Assembly (NCBI GenBank): GCA_032173965.1
Contig: CM063290.1
Coordinates: 2,418,001 to 2,482,000 of the forward strand
Direction of reading: 5' to 3'
DNA length: 64,000 bases
DNA from: Sitta carolinensis
Taxonomy: Eukaryota > Chordata > Aves > Passeriformes > Sittidae
Part shown: in pieces, positions 58,099-64,000 of the stretch
Layout: every line of letters begins with the position of its first letter
Numbering within the stretch: position 1 is the stretch's first letter
Position numbers and translations under genes: made by a program
Notes under the pieces: model-generated
Told to the model about the DNA's origin: nothing
The model's input: the letters and a program-made list of their open reading frames with translations, nothing else
Databases searched by the model: none

Positions 58099-59284
58099 AC
58101 CTGCCTTTCCTCAGCTGGGAAAAGAGCAGGAGGTTCCTCACAAATTTGGTTTTGCAAGCCAAATTCAGGTGCCTGGTGCTCTGGGAAATCCCTCCAGGAT
58201 TTAGCCTTGAAAAAACTCTGTGTCAGAGTGTGCAACGAGCCTTTAGATTTTCCATGGAAGGGATTTTTGAGGAGAAGCAAGCTTGGCCAGCTGCCATCAC
58301 CTGTTCCTCTCTCCCCAGTTCGTGCTGGTGACAATTTTAGGCTGGGCTGTCCCTGAAAGAGGAAATCTCTGGAGCTGTGGCTGCAGCTTTTGGGAGAATC
58401 CCGTGGATTAATGGGGTTTAATTTTCACCAGTGTTCTCTCTTGTGTGGATGTGAACTCCAGGTAATAATCTGCAAGTTCCAAAAAGCAAAAAACTCCCCA
58501 ATTTTTATCATTCAGGGCACCCTCCTTCCTGCTTTTTCCAGTCCCTAATGTTATAAAAAAGTATTTTTTACCATGTAGAGATAAGGATTTAACCTTCAAT
58601 ATGCAAAATATTTAATAAGCAGCATGACCTTATTAAATCAAAGTGTTTTGCTTCCATTCTTGGCTATTTAAAGAAACATAATTTAAAAAAAAAAAGACAA
58701 TAAAATGATTGTTCCTCTACGATTGTGCAGGGAAATAAATAACTTAGGACATGACTAATCTCATCTTGGGCAAAAACTCTTCTAGTGAGCTATATTTCAA
58801 ATAAGTTTCATAATTGGCAAAGATATTTATATATTTGGGTTGTTTTTGTTTTTTTCCTAAATTGGACAATAGCTGTAAATGGTGAAAAATGAAATACCAA
58901 AGATAAATATTTGTGAAGTGCCAAAAGGTCGAATCAATTTACTGGGGATTTTTTAAGGCAGCATTTTCCCAGCAGTTTGGGAACTCTGAATGAGGATTTG
59001 TGAGGCAAATCTTGTTCAACTTTTTGTGGTGCTGAGCTCCTTCTGTGAGTTGGGTCAGCTCCCACACCAGGGGTGAAGTTCAGGGTTTGGAGATTGTGGT
59101 GTAGAGTGATGTTATTTGGTCTCACTTTGAAGTGCATGAAAATTCTGCTCTTGGTTTTGACCCTCATAATCTTGAAAAGAGAAAAAAAAAAAAAGAGTTC
59201 TAACTGTATCTGCAAATTTATTTTTCACTGTTAAGACCTTTGGGTTGTGAAGAACAGGTATTTAGGCTGGAGAAGTGTGTGGTG
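58099..59284. other. Unique noncoding DNA
   Basis: No gene or repeat family is recognised. Short A runs lie near 58686 and 59182. Confidence 0.45.
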
Positions 59285-60015
59285 TTCTGGTTTGGGTTTG
59301 CCAATTTGAAATTTCCCAATCAAGAGCAAAGCAGGCTTAAGTTTAAAAGTGCCAAGACTTTATTAACTAACATTAAAAGGGAAAAACAAAGTAAGAATTA
59401 TGATGAAACTTTCAGAACACTCCTTTCCCCAGCCCTTCTTTGTTCCAACCAACAATGTAAAGAAAACAATGCCCAGAAATCTCAGTTTTCCACCTCATTG
59501 TGGTTTCAATTTGAAACTGGGCAGAAACACCAATTCCTGTTCTGGTTTGCTTTGCCAATTTGAAATTTCCCAATCAAGAGCCAAGCAGGCTGAAGCTTTA
59601 AAGTGCTAGGACTCTATTAATTAACATTAAAAGGGAAAAACAAAATAAGAATTAAGATGAAATATTCAGAACACTCCTCTTCTTCTTTCCCCAACCTTTC
59701 TTTGTTCCCAACCAACAATGTAAAGAAAACAACACCCAGAAATCTCAGTTTTCCACCTTGTTGTGGTTTCAATTCCAAACCCGGCAGGAACACCAATTCC
59801 TGTTCTGGTTTGGGTTTGCCAATTTGAAATTTCCCAATCAAGAGCAAAGCAGGCTGAAGCTTTAAAGTAATAAGACTTTATTAACTAACACCAAAAGAAA
59901 AAAAAAGCAACAATGAGAATGAAACCTTCAAAACACTCTTCCTCCCTCCCAACCCTTCTTTTCTCCCGACCAGCAATGTAAAGAAAACAACTCAGAAATC
60001 TCAGTCAGTTTTCCA
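59285..60015 (-). mobile_element. LTR 3' end present in three tandem copies
   Basis: TTCTGGTTTGGGTTTGCCAA or its variant starts at 59285, 59540 and 59803. Each is followed by 'tttgaaatttcccaatcaag', 'agcaaagcaggct', a 'ctttattaactaacat' block (AATAAAG on the - strand, mutated in the middle copy), 'gaacactcctttcccc', 'ccaacaatgtaaagaaaaca' and 'cagaaatctcagttttccac'. The copies are about 255-263 bp. The RNA-sense strand is -, and the same element end lies on the + strand at 30367. Confidence 0.75.
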
Positions 60016-60790
60016 TTTCTAGAACAGTCTTTTCTTCAGTTCACTGAGGGAGGGAAGCACCTCTGGTTTGCTGTGGAAAATTCCCCTCCAAGGTAACAGT
60101 TCTCTGGTGGATCCAATCTTCAGGAATAAAAGGCTCCTGGAACATTTGCGTTCATGAAACTCCTCCCGTGTTCACAGCTGTGTCTCTGTGCCACATCCAT
60201 GTATGGGGGTTTATTTTACAATAATGTTCAAAAGAAAAGGTCAATTTATTTATCTTTGGGACCTCCTTCACCTCAGGGAACAGCAGAGATTCACTTCTTC
60301 TTTAAGAGCAGAGTCTATCACTTCATCTCTCTGTTCAGCTTCTCATGGATCGACAATTCCTTCAAGGTTTCATTCCTTTGCTCAGGTTTACAATTTGAGC
60401 TCTCTATCTTCCCCATAGTTCTCTATGTTTAAAGGAAATACCTCAATCTATTATAGCTAACCACCATCATTTATGAGGCTTTTTACAGCCTGAGAGCAGC
60501 TCTCCATACTCTTTCTGTGTGGACCTTCCCTCTTTTCTGACTGACTTTGATGCTTCCATGTGGTCAGCTACCCCTGGGGTAGAGGAGTTCTGCACCCTGG
60601 AAAAGCTCAGGTCTTCTCCCAAAGCAGCTCTCCTTGTTCTCCCTCCTGAACCTCTCCAGCTTCACCCAAAAATAATCCAATTAAGTTTGCTAAAACTTAA
60701 TTTGCCCTCTATTAATCACCCACCTGAGAGCTTAAACCATTTTTGGACCGAATTAAATTCTTTTCATCTCCTTTTCCCTGGTTTATTTCC
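60016..60790 (-). mobile_element. Possible continuation of the LTR-type element
   Basis: Sequence next to the triplicated end, with no sign of a gene. If the repeat at 59285 is the 3' part of an LTR on the - strand, this would be its upstream (U3) part, but no second copy exists in the window to confirm it. The proposed right limit near 60790 is a guess. Confidence 0.25.
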
Positions 60791-61170
60791 CGTTTAGCAG
60801 ACGAGATGCAAAACGCAATTTCGTCGGGTTAAGAGAGAAAGCTGTGTCCCTGCTCAGTGTTTATCTTGCTGTTTAATTTTGAGATTATCTTTAGTGTCTT
60901 GGCTCTCCAAAGCAGATGGGCTGTAGGCTTGCTGTAAATCACCCTCAAAGGAGCTGTCTCTTAATGCCTGGGGCTGGAAAATGTAGGTGCTGCTGTTGCC
61001 CACACTGCACCTTGCCCATTTTTGCTGGTGTTTCTTTATTTTCCCACAACGCTGCAGTTCCAACGTGACTTCGTTTGCTTTTCCTAGCAACAAAAATAGT
61101 GGGTTTACGTTGTTTGCTAAATATTTCCTATCCTTGCACATCCCTTCACTGTTGCAGTGTTTAAAATGAA
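60791..61170. other. Unique noncoding DNA
   Basis: Single-copy sequence with no recognised feature between the LTR-like block and the duplicated segment. Confidence 0.4.
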
Positions 61171-61540
61171 ATAATTTGGGGGGAAAAGTCACAGCTTTGG
61201 GGTGGCTCTGAAGGAGAAAGTTAACCAGATCTCCAGCAAATTAATAGGAATTAAAATGTGGAAACTGGGGGGAAAGAAAAGAAAATGTGCTCAGCCACTG
61301 TAAAAATGGGGTTTAGCTGCTGTAGTTTAATTGTTTTTTCATTGTAAATATTCAGTCATATTTAAGAGAAGCCTCTGGATTTTTTGGAACTTTTAAAATC
61401 TTCCTTTGAGGAAAAAATAATTCAATTTCTTCCTAATAAGGAGCCTGAGAGTGCCATTCCTGTCCTTTTCCAGAGGTTTACCTGTTTTTACTTGCTCATG
61501 CATTGAGCCAATCTGCAGGGAGCATTAATACATTAGATAT
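61171..61540. repeat. Duplicated 370-bp segment, copy 1
   Basis: It starts ATAATTTGGGGGGAAAAGTC and ends CATTAGATAT. It matches 63310-63684 with about a dozen substitutions and three small indels by eye (about 96%). Inside are 'ctgtagtttaattgtttttt', 'taaatattcagtcatattta' and 'catgcattgagccaatctgc'. No transposon termini or coding frame are visible. The base mix is that of a conserved noncoding element. Confidence 0.9.
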
Positions 61541-63309
61541 TTTCTTCTGCAGCTCAGCTCTTACCTCTCATTTTGCCTTTACCTGAAGCTCTTGTGGTTC
61601 TACCTCACTCCCACCAAGCAGCTGCTCCCATTCCCATTCCAGGTAGGGAACAGCTTCTCTTCCAAATAAATCAGGGAATTCTCTGCTATTTCAGTGCCTG
61701 GTGACAGCACAGGACCCACAAATCCCAGGGTGCAGCTAAACTGCTCCTTAAGTTATTTTTAAAGTTGCTGCTTGAAATGTTTTTATTGTTTGTGGCTTTC
61801 CAAGCCTCCCTTTTTTTTTTTTTGTTTTTTTTTGTTTTTTGTCACCCCATTTTTAACGCTTTCTCTGCAGCAGAAAATCCCTCTGTGAACTTCAGGCTGA
61901 AAAAAAAAAGACCCAGGCTGGGAGAGGAAGATGTGAGCTGCAGATGGGTGCCACGAATAACTCGGGACAGAACAGCCTGTGAGTCGTACAGAGTTTTCCA
62001 GCTCCTCCTTCTGCCAGGAGCTCATCATTCCATGCTCTGCTCAGGGTAAAAAAAACAACTTTCCTCGTTTATAAAAACTCCCTCAAACGACTGAGGGCTC
62101 TGCTCAAAGCAGGCACAACTCTGTCCTGAGGATGAATTTGTTTTCCCCACTTTGCTTTTGGTTCTGGTGTGCCTTGGGGTCAGCTCTGAGCTGGAGGGTG
62201 GAGAGGTCACTTGGCTTTTTTGGGGGTTCTGGCAACGCTTCTCCCTGGTGTCTGTTGGGCAGGAGGAGAGTTTAACAGGGCAGGTTTACAAATAGGAATG
62301 CTCAGCAGAAGGGTCTCTAGAAAGGAAAGCAAGTTTTGATAGAGAAGGAAAAAAAGATGTGTGAAAATAAAGATTGCTGAGCTGGTGGTCACTGCACAAA
62401 GGCTGGGAAGAGATTTTACGGCTGAGAGCAAAGGATAAGTGACTACAAACCAAAGCATGTTTGTACCAAGTAAGGATAAATCTCAAAAAGCACAGGCAAA
62501 CAGAAAACATGTTTTTACCAAGTCAGAAGAATTTCCCACTGCAGAAAAACAGAAAAAGAAGTTTTAAGCTTAAAATATAAGGTGCTAACTCCAGTGATTG
62601 GTCAGTTCCTGCCATAATCTGGGAATATCAGCACTATGATATTATAATCTATAATACTACATGTATAATACTATAATATCAGGAGTTAGGATGGGCTGTA
62701 GGGAATGGTAAAGGGATTGGGTGTGATGGGATTGGGTGTTATGGATTAAGATATTCAGCAAAGACAAATATATAATATATAATAAAATATATAGTAAAAT
62801 ATATATAAAATGCATAATAAAATATCTAATAAAATATCTAAAGCACTGTGACGAGCAGAGGTGTCTCCAGGCAGCCTCTGGAGCTGGCAGCTCTCAGGCC
62901 TGGTTTAACCCACGGCCCAGGATTGCTGTGACTCCTTCCCTGCAATAATCACATTTTTGAAGAGCAGCCTGCAGTCCCACAGCTCTCATCTCAGGCTCTC
63001 ACAGTGTCAGCAAAGTCACCAGCTCTGCAAGCAGGGCTTGGGAGGGTATTTTTAGGAAGGGCTCCATATGTGCCAGGGAGCTGCCAGAACATCTCAGGAA
63101 TTCGGGAGGAAGCTGAAGTTCACACCAGCCTGGAATTCCAGCAGAATTAAGGGAAAAGTTTCCTTCACCTCTCGTTCCCTCTGCTCACCCTGTGTGTGCT
63201 TCACCAGGGACATCCCCAGTAGCTGAAATTTTACCCAGACTGGGGAAAAAAAGCAGCGAATAAGGTTTGGTTTTGTAATTAGGTAACTTAGAAGCAGGAA
63301 AAAACAGGA
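61541..63309. other. Spacer between the duplicated segments
   Basis: No gene is recognised. It contains a T/GTTT run (61810-61842), a small AT inverted repeat (TGATATTATA at 62637 with TATAATATCA at 62672) and AT-rich simple sequence at 62755-62840. Confidence 0.45.
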
Positions 63310-63684
63310 ATAATTTTTGGGGAAAAGTCACAGCTTTGGGGTGGCTCTGAAGGAGAACGCTAGCCAGATCTCCAGCAAACTAAGAGGAATTAAAATGTGG
63401 AAACTGGGGGGAAAAAAAAAGGAAAATGTGCTCAGCCACTGTAAAAATGGGATTTAGCTGCTGTAGTTTAATTGTTTTTTCATTGTAAATATTCAGTCAT
63501 ATTTAAGAGAAGCCTCTGGATTTTTTGGAACTTTTAAAATCTTCCTTTGAGGAAAAAAAAATAATTCAATTTCTTCCTAATAAGGAGCCTGAGAGTGCCA
63601 GTCCTCTCCTTTTCCAGAGGTTTACCTGTTTTTACTTGCTCATGCATTGAGCCAATCTGCAGGGAGAATTAATACATTAGATAT
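63310..63684. repeat. Duplicated 370-bp segment, copy 2
   Basis: This is a direct-orientation copy of 61171-61540, 2.14 kb downstream. Differences include AAGTTAACC to ACGCTAGCC near 63358 and a longer A run near 63561. Similarity stops sharply after ATTAGATAT on the right. On the left it fades at the G run. Confidence 0.9.
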
Positions 63685-64000
63685 ACCAAGCCAGCTCATT
63701 TTTCTTCTGTCACTTTTGCCATGATTAATGATAGTGAAAGTGTGTTTAACTCTGCTCCAAATGACACTTCTGCTATTGCTCAGTGCTTGGGTACTTTTTG
63801 AGTCTGTTATCATTAACTAAAAATAAATTCCAGTTAAACTGCAAAGGCAGATAAAACCATTTCTTTTCCTGTTTCCTTCCCTTCCTTGTTTATTCTTGCT
63901 TTGTCCTGCTCAAATTACTGATTTTATGCATTTAAATATTGTGAACCTTTCCAGCAGCTGTAAAGATTATGCAATTCAGGGGCATTTAAGCTTCCTGTAT
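63685..64000. other. Unique noncoding DNA to the window end
   Basis: AT-rich single-copy sequence. No gene or repeat family is recognised. Confidence 0.4.

Noticed and set aside
57373..58162. Hydrophobic - strand frames of 182 and 228 codons that could be mistaken for membrane proteins
   Set aside because: The Phe/Leu/Ile/Tyr/Ser richness is simply the translation of the complementary pyrimidine tract.
62637..62681. AT-rich inverted repeat with 10-bp arms
   Set aside because: It lies in very AT-rich simple sequence, where such matches are common.
61171..63684. Duplicated segment as a plain haplotype mis-assembly
   Set aside because: About 4% divergence with several indels is higher than expected between two haplotypes, and the spacer is not duplicated. 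It is kept as a real duplication but still flagged for a read check.

Overview
This looks like vertebrate nuclear DNA from a bird, most likely a songbird. The main evidence is about eighteen 5'-truncated fragments with the wording of avian CR1 LINE 3' ends, in both orientations. Some of these end in the ATTCTATGAAT-type tail. There are also several copies of one short LTR family and many expanded micro- and minisatellites. Species and chromosome cannot be read from the sequence. I found no convincing protein-coding exon, tRNA, rRNA or recognised small RNA. The long stop-free frames all lie inside tandem repeats or polypyrimidine tracts, so they are composition artefacts. The window is best read as intergenic or deep intronic sequence.

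Layout. Positions 1-4.1 kb are mostly unique, with one CR1. A CTTCC-rich minisatellite fills 4.2-5.1 kb. Positions 5-14 kb are mostly unique and hold a CR1 split by a solo LTR near 10 kb and a strong 28-bp-arm hairpin at 14.05 kb. A 40-bp minisatellite lies at 15.1-15.9 kb against a CR1. Positions 16-25 kb are mainly unique AT-rich DNA with a 28-bp array, a perfect palindrome, an old LTR and several CR1 pieces. A 1.5-kb pyrimidine tract occupies 26.05-27.54 kb. Positions 28.3-29.8 kb hold three different tandem arrays. Positions 30-33 kb hold CR1s, an LTR end and a four-copy repeat of about 228 bp. A roughly 52-65-bp array lies at 34.1-34.9 kb. LTRs follow at 36.0-36.5, 40.9-41.8 (with a 30-bp minisatellite inside) and 45.1-45.4 kb. 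Two more pyrimidine tracts, at 47.9 and 51.0 kb, begin next to the same 24-bp sequence. A purine tract lies at 57.6-58.1 kb. Positions 59.3-60.0 kb carry a tandemly triplicated LTR end. A 370-bp segment at 61.2 kb is repeated at 63.3 kb at about 96% identity.

There are no genes to work together here. The things most worth following are the duplicated 370-bp segment, the 14-kb hairpin, two minisatellites whose every unit resembles a 3' splice site, the shared seed of two pyrimidine tracts, and the tandem amplification inside LTRs. Several unique AT-rich stretches look like conserved noncoding elements, but that is inference from style alone because no alignment was possible.
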